DNA of 64,000 nt from JADGHX01 sp037200125 (lineage in GTDB: Bacteria > Pseudomonadota > Gammaproteobacteria > Steroidobacterales > Steroidobacteraceae). This document shows positions 51,150 to 59,075 of the stretch, in pieces. Position numbers and translations under genes: made by a program. The notes under the pieces are model-generated. The model was not told where the DNA came from. It ran no database searches and saw only the letters and a program-made list of their open reading frames with translations. The stretch lies in assembly GCA_037200125.1 (NCBI GenBank), contig JBBCGS010000002.1, positions 186,001 to 250,000 of the forward strand, in the 5' to 3' direction. Numbering within the stretch: the first letter of the stretch is position 1; each line of letters starts with the position of its first letter.

Positions 51150-51593
51150 CTATTCCGGGAGGCGATACACGTCATGGCAACTCTTGCAGTTCAGCGCGTC
51201 GGTCATACCCGTCATGAGCTCCTCCTTGCTGGCCGTGCCGGTCTTCGCGGCTTTGGCCACTTCCGCGGCCTTTCGTGCGAACTCGTTCATGCGTTTGGAG
51301 AAGTCGTCCCATTGGTTCCAGACGTCGGGCAGCGATTCCCCGCCCTCGACCTTTGGCTTGAACGCGTTCAGCGCAACAGACGCGGTAAGGGCGATCGCCT
51401 CGAGATGCGCGGGCATGTTGTCGTCGGGTATCACGGTGGAAAGGATCTGGCCCAACGCCGCTGACTGCTCCTGAAGCGTTCGCATGACACGCTGCCGGTA
51501 TTCGATAACGGGGTTGTCCTCGGCGCGCGCGTACGGCAACACCGATCCGGCGCTCATCGCCAGCACGCAAACGATCTTAGCTATTCGCCGCAT
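51150..51593 (-). CDS. Cytochrome c'-type periplasmic haem protein
   Basis: 147 residues from ATG 51593 (GGAG eight bases upstream). A signal peptide (IAKIVCVLAMSAGSVLPYAR) then a four-helix domain (YRQRVMRTLQEQSAALGQIL, LPDVWNQWDDFSKRMNEFAR) with C-terminal CKSCH (ALNCKSCHDVYRLPE). First gene of the cluster A operon and paralogous to 50291-50740. Confidence 0.9.
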   Translation of the reverse strand: MRRIAKIVCVLAMSAGSVLPYARAEDNPVIEYRQRVMRTLQEQSAALGQILSTVIPDDNMPAHLEAIALTASVALNAFKPKVEGGESLPDVWNQWDDFSKRMNEFARKAAEVAKAAKTGTASKEELMTGMTDALNCKSCHDVYRLPE

Positions 51594-52228
51594 CACGAAT
51601 ACTCCAGCTCCGCGAGGTGTGAAAAATTTGCCCGGGTCGTTCATGAACACGGCTGTGCGCGCGTGAGGCCACGGGCCGACATCGCCCACCGGGGCCGAGC
51701 CCACGTCGCGGGCTCGCGGATGATCTGTCTCAGAAAAGGAGCCGTTCTGTTCGAGGATCCGCGGAGCACGTTGCGGCGAACGCGGACCTGAACGGAACCG
51801 TCGTTCGAGTCGGCGCGCGCAGTCGCGATTTCCGGTGAAGGGAAGGAGTGCAAAATCCGAGCCACCGGGGCCCGCGCGTCGGAACGGCGCCCGCCGACCC
51901 TTCCCGGCCGTCGCGGCGCCAAGAACTGCACTAAGCCTGGTTTACGCACTGATTCAGCCTTGATCGATGAGCCGTCGCGGGCCGTTGGCGGCGCGGCTCG
52001 CGCCGTAAAATCGCGTCAATCGATAGTGACGTTAACGTCTATACAAAGCAAATGTTTTGTCTGTACATTAACGAGCATGCTTTCGCGCCTGTCGCGAACA
52101 CGTTCCGGCAGGCACTTTTGGTGCAGCGGGCGGCGCGCGTGACTGATGCTGGTGCAGCCGAATGCACGTCAGGCAACCACACCGTGAAACACGGCACTAC
52201 ATCCCGGGCCCTACCGACTGTTTCACCG
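51594..52228. other. Divergent intergenic region of cluster A and the LysR gene
   Basis: 635 bases holding the promoters of cluster A (minus) and the LysR gene (plus). It includes the dyad at 52040-52071. No other gene is seen. Confidence 0.5.
52040..52071. promoter_or_regulatory. Candidate operator shared with the 62 kb region
   Basis: TATACAAAGCA, six bases, then TTGTCTGTACA. ACAAA and TTTGT form a dyad. The same two blocks with the same spacing occur at 62081-62107. It lies 158 bases before the LysR start. Confidence 0.6.
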
Positions 52229-53179
52229 ATGAAAGCGCTACCGCCACTGCGAGCAATCCAGGCCTTCGAGGCCATTGCGCGCCTCGGCAGCGTAGCCGCC
52301 GCCGCCGAAGAGCTGGGCGTCTCGGCGGGCGCTATCAGTCAGCAGCTTCGCAAGATCGAGGAAGACCTGAATGTGCGGCTCTTCTATCGCGAAGGCCGCG
52401 CGCTGAAGCTCACATCGTGGGGGCGCACGTACTACCCGATCGTGCGCAACGCGTTCGACCAGTTGCGACGCGCCCAGCAGGCGTTGACCCTTGCGAAAAC
52501 CAAACGCTCCATCGTCCTCAGCGCGCTGCCATCGCTCGCGACATGGCTGCGCCAATTGCTGTTGAATTGGCGCGCGACCCACACGGGGATCAGCGTGAGT
52601 CTCCTCGGCACGGACAAGGAGCAGACACTGCAGGAAGACGGAGTCGACTTTCGGCTGTGCTACGGCGAAGACGCGCGCAAGTACGAGCGCTTCACGGAGC
52701 TGTTCGTCGATGCGGTCGTTCCAGTCTGCTCGCCGGAGCTCCTTCGGCAGCACGCGGTGCGAACCGAAGCGGACATCCTCGCCGCACCGCTGATCGATAT
52801 CGCATGGGCCACGAAACATCGCTCGCCACCGTCATGGACTGACTGGGCGTGGTCGGTCGGGCTTGGCGCAAACGAGCCCACGAGCGACCTCGCCTTCTCG
52901 CAGTCGGATGCGGCGATCGATGCCGCGTTGTCCGGAGGCGGCTTCGTGCTCGGGCAGATCTCGATGGTCGCCGAGCACGTTCGCCTGGGTCGGCTCGTGG
53001 TGCCGGTCGATCGCCGGCTCACGATGCCCGAACCCTACTTCCTGACGTGGGCTCCCGACACGCTGGATCGGCCGCTCGCGATGGAGTTCCGCAACGCGCT
53101 CGTCGTGGCCGGACGACAGCAATCCGCTTTGTCGAGCGGCAAGGAATCGCTCGCTCCAACGCGACAGAAGAAGCCCTGA
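52229..53179 (+). CDS. LysR-family regulator, GcvA-like
   Basis: 316 residues starting MKALPPLRAIQAFEAIARLG. The winged helix (AAAAEELGVSAGAISQQLRK, NVRLFYREGRALKLTSWGRT) is of the GcvA/AmpR type. The ligand domain includes LSALPSLATWLRQLLLNWRA and ISVSLLGTDKEQTLQEDGVD, with FVLGQISMVAEHVRLGRLVV near the end. It lies between the two DUF1552/DUF1592 clusters and divergent from cluster A, so it is the natural candidate regulator for both. The start at ATG 52229 is supported by domain homology; the frame opens upstream without a better start. Confidence 0.93.
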   Translation: MKALPPLRAIQAFEAIARLGSVAAAAEELGVSAGAISQQLRKIEEDLNVRLFYREGRALKLTSWGRTYYPIVRNAFDQLRRAQQALTLAKTKRSIVLSALPSLATWLRQLLLNWRATHTGISVSLLGTDKEQTLQEDGVDFRLCYGEDARKYERFTELFVDAVVPVCSPELLRQHAVRTEADILAAPLIDIAWATKHRSPPSWTDWAWSVGLGANEPTSDLAFSQSDAAIDAALSGGGFVLGQISMVAEHVRLGRLVVPVDRRLTMPEPYFLTWAPDTLDRPLAMEFRNALVVAGRQQSALSSGKESLAPTRQKKP

Positions 53180-53199
53180 GTTTTCCGCAGGATGAGTTT

Positions 53200-54552
53200 C
53201 TAAGGCCGCGCCAGAACCCAGTAGATGCCGGCGCCCCCGAACACGCGGTCACCGCCGACTTCGTCCAGAAACGCCGTGCGCTTCAAGTCGGACTCGGAGC
53301 CACCGAGCTTCGCGTAGTCGTAGGTGAGCTGCCCGGTAATGTCGCCAGGCTTGCGGTCGGCAACGCGCGTCCATACCGCATAGCCCTTGTAGGCCCACTG
53401 CCGGGTGCCGTCGGGTCGCGCATAGATCTGCCAGAAGCCGCTCGCCTGCGCGCCGTCCGAAGCCAGGAACGGACGCCATTCGTCGAGGCATTTCTGGCTG
53501 CCGCAGGCCGCGGCGCCGAGCCTCGAGCCCTTGGACCACGAGTTCCTGAATCCGTCTCGGGTGTTTCGGCCGCCCCAGCGCTTCTGGGCCAGCACGCCGG
53601 TGTAGAGCGTCATGCCGTTCAGCGTCAGCGTGGCGCCGTACGCTTCGATGTTCGACACGTCCACGTGCGCCGGGCGGAAGCTCTCCGTCACCGCGGCAAT
53701 CTTCCACTTCCGGTCCGCGTTCTCGCCGAAAGTGTCGCCGGGCAGCGGATCGCCGCGGTAGCGATACAGCGGGCGCTTTCTGTACGCCCACTGGCTGGCG
53801 CCGTCAGCGCGCGCAACGATGGTGAAATCGCCCACGCTCCTCGCGAAATCCGGCGCCACGACCGGCAGCCAATCGAACTGACAGCCGCGATCCGAACAGG
53901 TCTGTTGATCCTTCCTGGCATCGCCGTCAAACGCATAGAGCGTGAAGCCGGAATGATCCGTGAGCACCACGCCCTGGGCCGGGCCAACGATTTTGGCGTC
54001 GATGCCCGAAGGCATCGCCAACGGCGCCTCGGGCTTGAACCGCGCGACCCGCCATCCTTCCGGCGGCAACAGATTGCCGGTATCGAGCTTGCGCTCCGCG
54101 AGCTTCGCGCCGGCGCTTTCCGCCGCGCCGACGTTGACCGCCACTTCGCCCGGCTCTTTTTCCTGCGCCCAGAGATAAAGCGGCTGACCCTGATAAGCCC
54201 ACTGCCGGCCGCCATCGGCACGCTTGATCAGCGTCCAATCGCGCGCGGCCTTCGATCCTTTCATCGCGAGGAACGGCTGGAATTCCTTGGCGCAGGCATC
54301 GACGCATCTGGACACGCCCGGCGCATCGGCGGCGGACGTGAACAGCGTGCGTCCATCCGGATCACCCGGCCGAACCCAGAGGATGTCGGGCTGCGACAAC
54401 GTCAGCTCGCGCGCGACCTCCACCAGTGTTACTCCGATGGGCACCGTGAGCGGAACCGCCGATGCGAAAGCGCTTTGCGCCAGCGAACAGCCGATAACCG
54501 CCGTCGTCGCGAGGCCAACGCGCAGTGTCGCCATGAAACACCTGCTCAACAT
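53200..54552 (-). CDS. Exported protein with PF03640-like secreted repeats, cluster B
   Basis: 450 residues from ATG 54552 (GGGAG eight bases upstream). Signal peptide region MATLRVGLATTAVIGCSLAQ. Repeats: DGRTLFTSAADAPGVSRCVD with CAKEFQPFLAMK; GRQWAYQGQPLYLWAQ; HSGFTLYAFDGD with CQFDWLPVVAP; SQWAYRKRPLYRYRGDPLPG; CLDEWRPFLAS then RQWAYKGYAVWTR. The same plan as 44338-45723, so it is a paralogue. Last gene of cluster B, convergent with the LysR gene 20 bases away. Confidence 0.78.
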   Translation of the reverse strand: MLSRCFMATLRVGLATTAVIGCSLAQSAFASAVPLTVPIGVTLVEVARELTLSQPDILWVRPGDPDGRTLFTSAADAPGVSRCVDACAKEFQPFLAMKGSKAARDWTLIKRADGGRQWAYQGQPLYLWAQEKEPGEVAVNVGAAESAGAKLAERKLDTGNLLPPEGWRVARFKPEAPLAMPSGIDAKIVGPAQGVVLTDHSGFTLYAFDGDARKDQQTCSDRGCQFDWLPVVAPDFARSVGDFTIVARADGASQWAYRKRPLYRYRGDPLPGDTFGENADRKWKIAAVTESFRPAHVDVSNIEAYGATLTLNGMTLYTGVLAQKRWGGRNTRDGFRNSWSKGSRLGAAACGSQKCLDEWRPFLASDGAQASGFWQIYARPDGTRQWAYKGYAVWTRVADRKPGDITGQLTYDYAKLGGSESDLKRTAFLDEVGGDRVFGGAGIYWVLARP

Positions 54553-54597
54553 GAATCCGTCTCCCAGCACTTACCGCACCTCGAGGCCGCTTACTAA

Positions 54598-55944
54598 CTA
54601 CGCCAGCACTTCGGTGAAGGGACGCGAGGCCTGGTTCGACTCGCTGCCCCAGCTCGACACCGCCACACCGAACGCCTGCTGAATCGTAAAGCCGACACGC
54701 GTCACCGCGTCGCCTTCGGCCCGGACGTGATAGCCGGTTTTCATCCGGCCTCCGCCGCTGCCGGCGGTGAACATCGGGTAATGCTTCATCGAATGCAGCC
54801 GCGCCTCGCCGTGATCGGTGAAAGCAAAGACGACGGTGCGGTCGAGCAGCGTCCCTTCGCCCTCCTTGATCGAGTCCAGCGTCTGCACCAGGTCGCGGAA
54901 GTAACCCATGCTCGCTTCCGCGAGCCGCTTGCACTTGGGCTGATAGCCGGTCGCCGGATCCACGGACTCGTCGTGCGTGAGCACGTGGTAGGTGGTCGGA
55001 TCGTCGGGCAGCTGCAGTCGCGAGAACGCCGAGCCCGTCGAGAAATTGAAGATGCGCGTCTGGCCACACGACAGCGCATGCGCCACCAGGGTGGCGAACT
55101 GCTTGTGCGTAATGGCGGTATCCGTAGTGGTCCGACCCTTCACGTCCTCTTCGATCTTTTCCGGGATGGAGCAGGAGGGCAGCGGCACCGGCTTCTCGAG
55201 CTGAACGGCCATCTGCTGTTCGAGGTCGCGGACCGAGGTGAAATACTCGTCGAGCCGCGCCTTGTCAGCGGCGGATACTTCTTTCATCAGCGCATTACGC
55301 TGCTCCGTCACGCTCGAGAGCACACTGCGCCGGAGCATCACGATCGGGTCGGGCTTGAACTCGGACGCGTTCGGGTCTCTGAAATCGGGGCCGAACAGCC
55401 GCTGGTATAGCGCGATCGGCGAGATCTCCGCGGGATTCAGGCCGTTGGCGCCACGCGCGCTCCAGCTCGCGTCACGGCCACCGTCCAGGCTCACTTCGAT
55501 GGAACGAAAGCGCGTGCCGCGCTTGACGATCTGGTTGCCGACGGTGACGTCGAGGCTCGTGGAATAGTCGCTGCCGTTCTTCGAGACGATACCGGTCATC
55601 TGGCACTGGGCACCGGAATAGTGGTTCTGGTTGGCCTTGCCGTCGAGGAAGGTCTGCATGCCGCTGTAGAGGTTCATCTTGGCCTTGATGGGCTCGAGGC
55701 CCGCGAGGTGCGGCGGCAGTTTGTAGGCGTTGCCCGCCTCCTGCGGCGTCCATTGGCCGAACGCGAGGCCGAGCGCCCAGAACCAGGTACCAAAGCACGG
55801 TGGCAACTGCTGGCCGGTGGCGGCGAAGGCATTACCGTTCGTGTTCAGCAACCCTTCGAGGATCGGGACGCCAACGGTGATCGCGGCCCCATTCAACATG
55901 CCGCGAAGCACTGTGCGCCGGTTGAGTTTCTCGCTCGCTTTCAT
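54598..55944 (-). CDS. Tat-exported DUF1552 protein, cluster B
   Basis: 448 residues from ATG 55944 (GGAG six bases upstream). Tat signal LNRRTVLRGMLNGAAITVGV. DUF1552 features match the cluster A copy: CFGTWFWALGLAFGQW, HYSGAQCQMTGIVSKN, EISPIALYQRLFGPDFRDPN, VMLRRSVLSSVTEQRNALMK, HDESVDPATGYQPKCKRLAE and VVFAFTDHGEARLHSMKHYP. The conserved TDHG-x-ARxHS pattern may be a metal or active-site element. Its neighbours are the PF03640-like gene downstream and DUF1592 upstream. Confidence 0.9.
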   Translation of the reverse strand: MKASEKLNRRTVLRGMLNGAAITVGVPILEGLLNTNGNAFAATGQQLPPCFGTWFWALGLAFGQWTPQEAGNAYKLPPHLAGLEPIKAKMNLYSGMQTFLDGKANQNHYSGAQCQMTGIVSKNGSDYSTSLDVTVGNQIVKRGTRFRSIEVSLDGGRDASWSARGANGLNPAEISPIALYQRLFGPDFRDPNASEFKPDPIVMLRRSVLSSVTEQRNALMKEVSAADKARLDEYFTSVRDLEQQMAVQLEKPVPLPSCSIPEKIEEDVKGRTTTDTAITHKQFATLVAHALSCGQTRIFNFSTGSAFSRLQLPDDPTTYHVLTHDESVDPATGYQPKCKRLAEASMGYFRDLVQTLDSIKEGEGTLLDRTVVFAFTDHGEARLHSMKHYPMFTAGSGGGRMKTGYHVRAEGDAVTRVGFTIQQAFGVAVSSWGSESNQASRPFTEVLA

Positions 55945-55983
55945 CTTCATCTCCACAGCATCTTCCGGCCGCCGAACAGCGAT

Positions 55984-57648
55984 CTATCGGGCCTGGGCCG
56001 TCTTCATGTCATTCACGGGCACGGCGTAAAACCGCGGGTTCGTCGCGATCTGGCGCATCAGCGGGCGCCACTTGACGCCGTTCTTCGCGAGATCGTCATT
56101 GACGGTGTTGAGCCACTTGGTGTCGTCAGGCGTCGGCGTCCGCGCCGTACCGTAAGAGAACGTACGGGTGACGAGGCACTTCGAGAGCGCGGGCTCGTTG
56201 CGCATCAGCGCCATGAGCTGCGGCACGGCGTCGAATTTCTTTCCGCCGAGGTCGCCGGTCGTGTCGATGTCCGCGCCGTTCTCGTGAGTGCGCGCAACGC
56301 CCGAGGAGTCGAACGTCTCCATGGAGAGCCCGATCGGGTCGGTGATCTTGTGACAGCCTGCGCACACCGGCGTGGCGCGGTGGGCGGTGAGGCGCTGGCG
56401 AACGGTGCGCAAGCTCGGGTTCGACGCATCCTGGAGCACGGTGAAATCGATGTTGCCCGGCGGCGGCGGCACCTTCTGGCACAGGATGTTTTCGCGGATC
56501 GCCTTGCCCCGCAGGGTCGGGGACGTCGTGCCGGGATGCGAATGAAGCGCGAGGAAGCTCACGTGCGTCAGGATGCCGACGCGCGGATCGCTTTCCGGGA
56601 ACTCGTAGGGAATCCACGGTACCGCGCCGCCCAGCTCTTGCGAGCGCGGCAGAGGCACGTCGTACAGCGCGGCCAGCTGCGGAGTCAGGAACGTTCGGCG
56701 AGTCGTATAGAGGTCGCGATAGTCGCCGTCTTTCATGAACAGCTGATCGACGACGGTGCGCAGCGTCTGCTCCCGCGCATCGTCCTCCACGTGCTTGGTG
56801 AACTTAGGGAACAGGTTGGTGTTCTTCGACAACGTGGCGAAATCGGCGAACGCGAACATGTCGGAGAAGTACGCCCGCATGCCGTACTCGGCGCGCGGCG
56901 AGCTCAACAGCCGCTCCACTTCCTGTGCCAGACCCTTTTCCGTGTTCAGCTTGCCGGACGCCGCAGCGGCCATGAGCAGCTTGTCGGGCGCGCTGTCCCA
57001 CAGAAAAAAGCTGAGACGCGAGGCCATGGAATACGCGTCCAGGCGCTGCAGGCCAGGATGCTCCGGGTCCGGCTCGCTACGCTCGACACGCAGCAGGAAC
57101 TCCGGCGACACCAGAAGCTCGATCATCGCGAAGCTCAAGCCGGTGTGGAAATCCTCGGTCTTCTCTGTGGCGGAACGTGCCGTGGCGACGAAGGGCTCGG
57201 CCTCGGCATCGCGCAACGGGCGACGGAACAGGAGCGGCGCGAGCTGGTTCACGACCTGGCGCACACAGGCGTCATCGGGCGCGCTCTTGGATTTCGGCGC
57301 GCACGGCAGGAAGGTCGCTTCGTTACGCGGGCTCAAAACCTGCCCGACGACGTTGCGCGCCACAGTCTCATAGCGTTCGAGGGACGCCGAGCTGACCGTG
57401 AGCTTCCTGTCGCCCACCGCGAGCAGGCCATTGTCACGAAAGCCGCTATCGACGCCGGCAGCTTCGACGTCGATGCTGGGGCCAAAGATGCTGTGAATCG
57501 TCCGCTCGTACTGCCCGGGGGAGAGCCGAACGAAGGACATCTCGGCATGCGCGCCCGAAGCGGCGCCGAAACCCAACGCCGCGAGCGCGCCCGCGGCACA
57601 GAGGGAAATCCGGAGCCTGCCTGTTACCCCGATCATGCTGATGCTCAT
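55984..57648 (-). CDS. DUF1592/1588/1585-type c-haem protein, cluster B
   Basis: 554 residues, start ATG 57648 overlapping the upstream stop (ATGA). Signal peptide: LRISLCAAGALAALGFGAAS. Family regions: LSPGQYERTIHSIFG, VRQVVNQLAPLLFRRPLRDA, QRLDAYSMASRLSFFLWDSA, LYTTRRTFLTPQLAALYD, LHSHPGTTSPTLRGKAIREN. The single haem site CAGCH (TPVCAGCHKITDPIGLSMET) precedes LSKCLVTRTFSYGTA. Slightly shorter than the cluster A copy and colinear with it. Confidence 0.9.
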   Translation of the reverse strand: MSISMIGVTGRLRISLCAAGALAALGFGAASGAHAEMSFVRLSPGQYERTIHSIFGPSIDVEAAGVDSGFRDNGLLAVGDRKLTVSSASLERYETVARNVVGQVLSPRNEATFLPCAPKSKSAPDDACVRQVVNQLAPLLFRRPLRDAEAEPFVATARSATEKTEDFHTGLSFAMIELLVSPEFLLRVERSEPDPEHPGLQRLDAYSMASRLSFFLWDSAPDKLLMAAAASGKLNTEKGLAQEVERLLSSPRAEYGMRAYFSDMFAFADFATLSKNTNLFPKFTKHVEDDAREQTLRTVVDQLFMKDGDYRDLYTTRRTFLTPQLAALYDVPLPRSQELGGAVPWIPYEFPESDPRVGILTHVSFLALHSHPGTTSPTLRGKAIRENILCQKVPPPPGNIDFTVLQDASNPSLRTVRQRLTAHRATPVCAGCHKITDPIGLSMETFDSSGVARTHENGADIDTTGDLGGKKFDAVPQLMALMRNEPALSKCLVTRTFSYGTARTPTPDDTKWLNTVNDDLAKNGVKWRPLMRQIATNPRFYAVPVNDMKTAQAR

Positions 57649-58871
57649 TTATCGCTCGCGAATTGCGTGGACTGAGGGCTGGGCGAGTTGCTGCTGATTA
57701 CGGTGACATCCGCGTTGCTTACCGATCGGGCGACGAGCGTTCCGTCCCGGGTGGTGTGATAGGCGGGCACGGCTTCCATCCAGAACGCTGACGATATGGT
57801 GCCCTCTTCAGTCACAGGATCCGGGGGCCCGTCCGCGAGGCGCTTGAATGCGTAATAGACGCCGGGCAGGTCGACTTGGGACTGGTCCTCGTCGCGCACG
57901 GACAGGTACGTGTAGTAGTCGGCCCACGGCGTATAGCCGCCGATGATGCCCTTGAGCGAGCCGTCCGGATCGAGATGCAGGCGCACCTGTGTGTTCAGGA
58001 ACCGCAGGACCGGATAGAACTGGGACTCTCCCTGCAGGGCAAAGCCGCCGCCCGGCTCGATCGTCAGCACGCGGTCCTTGATATGACCCGCGAAAGTGCT
58101 GTGGAAACGCGGATCCTTGTCGATGACGAAGGTCGATCCGCTCAACACGCCGCCTTGGGTGTTGCGCTGGAGGATGTTCAGCGAACGATCGAACGTGACG
58201 GTGACGGCGCCGTCCGTGTTCAGATCCGCACCGCTGATCGACATGAGCCACGCGGGCATGGAGTCGATCGCGGAATCCCAGGAATACTCCTCGCTGTAGA
58301 CGCGCACCGGCAACCGGATGTTGTAGGCCGTAAAGCATCCGAGGACGCGCCACAGGTTGTTGTCGACGCCTTTTACGTGGCTCTCGGGATCCTCGTACGA
58401 ATCCGGCTCCACCTTGCTGTCGAGGTCGAAGCCGAACGCGTACTTCCCGGTGGCGAGCTCGATCCGCGGGTCCGCCACCGAAGCGGGGAAATTCGCGATC
58501 TTCGCCGGCTTGCCGTCGAAACGGCCGCGATACTCGTACTCGAGCTCGACCTTGTTGCCCTTCGCGTCGGTGAGCCGGCCGCCGCGGCCGCCGCTCGTCG
58601 CGACGAGCTTCTGGGCTTCCTCTTTCGAGTAGCCTTTCGTCATGAGCGTCCGCACCTTGATCTCGGGCGTTCCGCCGTTGCCGCCCTGTGGGCAGACGCT
58701 GCCGTCGCCGGCCTTCGCTTCTCCGTAAGTCGCGACATGGATCATGGAGAACACGTAGCCGCGCGTCTCGGCGGCGGCGATCCCCGGCATTGCCAGCAGC
58801 CCCGCAGCCGGCAACATAACGGCGGCTGCGAAACGTTGCCGTACCCGGCGCCACTTCAGATCAGCGATCAC
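57645..58871 (-). CDS. Exported protein of unknown function, cluster B member
   Basis: 408 residues starting at GTG 58871, with GAGGAA six bases upstream; the upstream open frame to 58961 has no such signal. Signal peptide: FAAAVMLPAAGLLAMPGIAA. The mature part is related to 43256-44341 (GKYAFGFDLDSKVEPDSYED, GVDNNLWRVLGCFTAYNIRL, VRLHLDPDGSLKGIIGGYTP). A Gly/Arg-rich insert (SGGRGGRLTDAKGNK) is unique to this copy. First gene of cluster B after the TonB receptor. Confidence 0.7.
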   Translation of the reverse strand: MIADLKWRRVRQRFAAAVMLPAAGLLAMPGIAAAETRGYVFSMIHVATYGEAKAGDGSVCPQGGNGGTPEIKVRTLMTKGYSKEEAQKLVATSGGRGGRLTDAKGNKVELEYEYRGRFDGKPAKIANFPASVADPRIELATGKYAFGFDLDSKVEPDSYEDPESHVKGVDNNLWRVLGCFTAYNIRLPVRVYSEEYSWDSAIDSMPAWLMSISGADLNTDGAVTVTFDRSLNILQRNTQGGVLSGSTFVIDKDPRFHSTFAGHIKDRVLTIEPGGGFALQGESQFYPVLRFLNTQVRLHLDPDGSLKGIIGGYTPWADYYTYLSVRDEDQSQVDLPGVYYAFKRLADGPPDPVTEEGTISSAFWMEAVPAYHTTRDGTLVARSVSNADVTVISSNSPSPQSTQFASDK

Positions 58872-59032
58872 AATTTCTTCCTCACAGCCTGAACACACCT
58901 GCCCGATCAGACGGCCCGTATCTCTTTTGATTATTCCACCAATGAGCCTCAGCGATCGCATAGCTCAGGTGGGTTTTCATTTAGCGTAACTAAGGGACGC
59001 GACATAGGGGCTCACAGCGCCCCAACAAGAAG

Positions 59033-59060
59033 CGCCGAACTGCGCGAAACAGTGCGGCGC
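59033..59060 (-). terminator. Hairpin after the TonB receptor gene
   Basis: GCGCCG and CGGCGC arms close a 16-base interval just after the stop at 59076 on the minus strand. The T-tract is weak, so termination may be partial and cluster B may be co-transcribed. Confidence 0.4.
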
Positions 59061-59075
59061 TCCATGTCGGGTCAC

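Noticed and set aside
52849..54597. Plus-strand open frame of 582 codons
   Set aside because: It is antisense to the PF03640-like gene and overlaps the LysR gene in another frame; no recognisable domain.
55621..57675. Plus-strand open frame of 684 codons
   Set aside because: Antisense shadow of the DUF1552 and DUF1592 genes; rich in Arg/His/Val with no domain.
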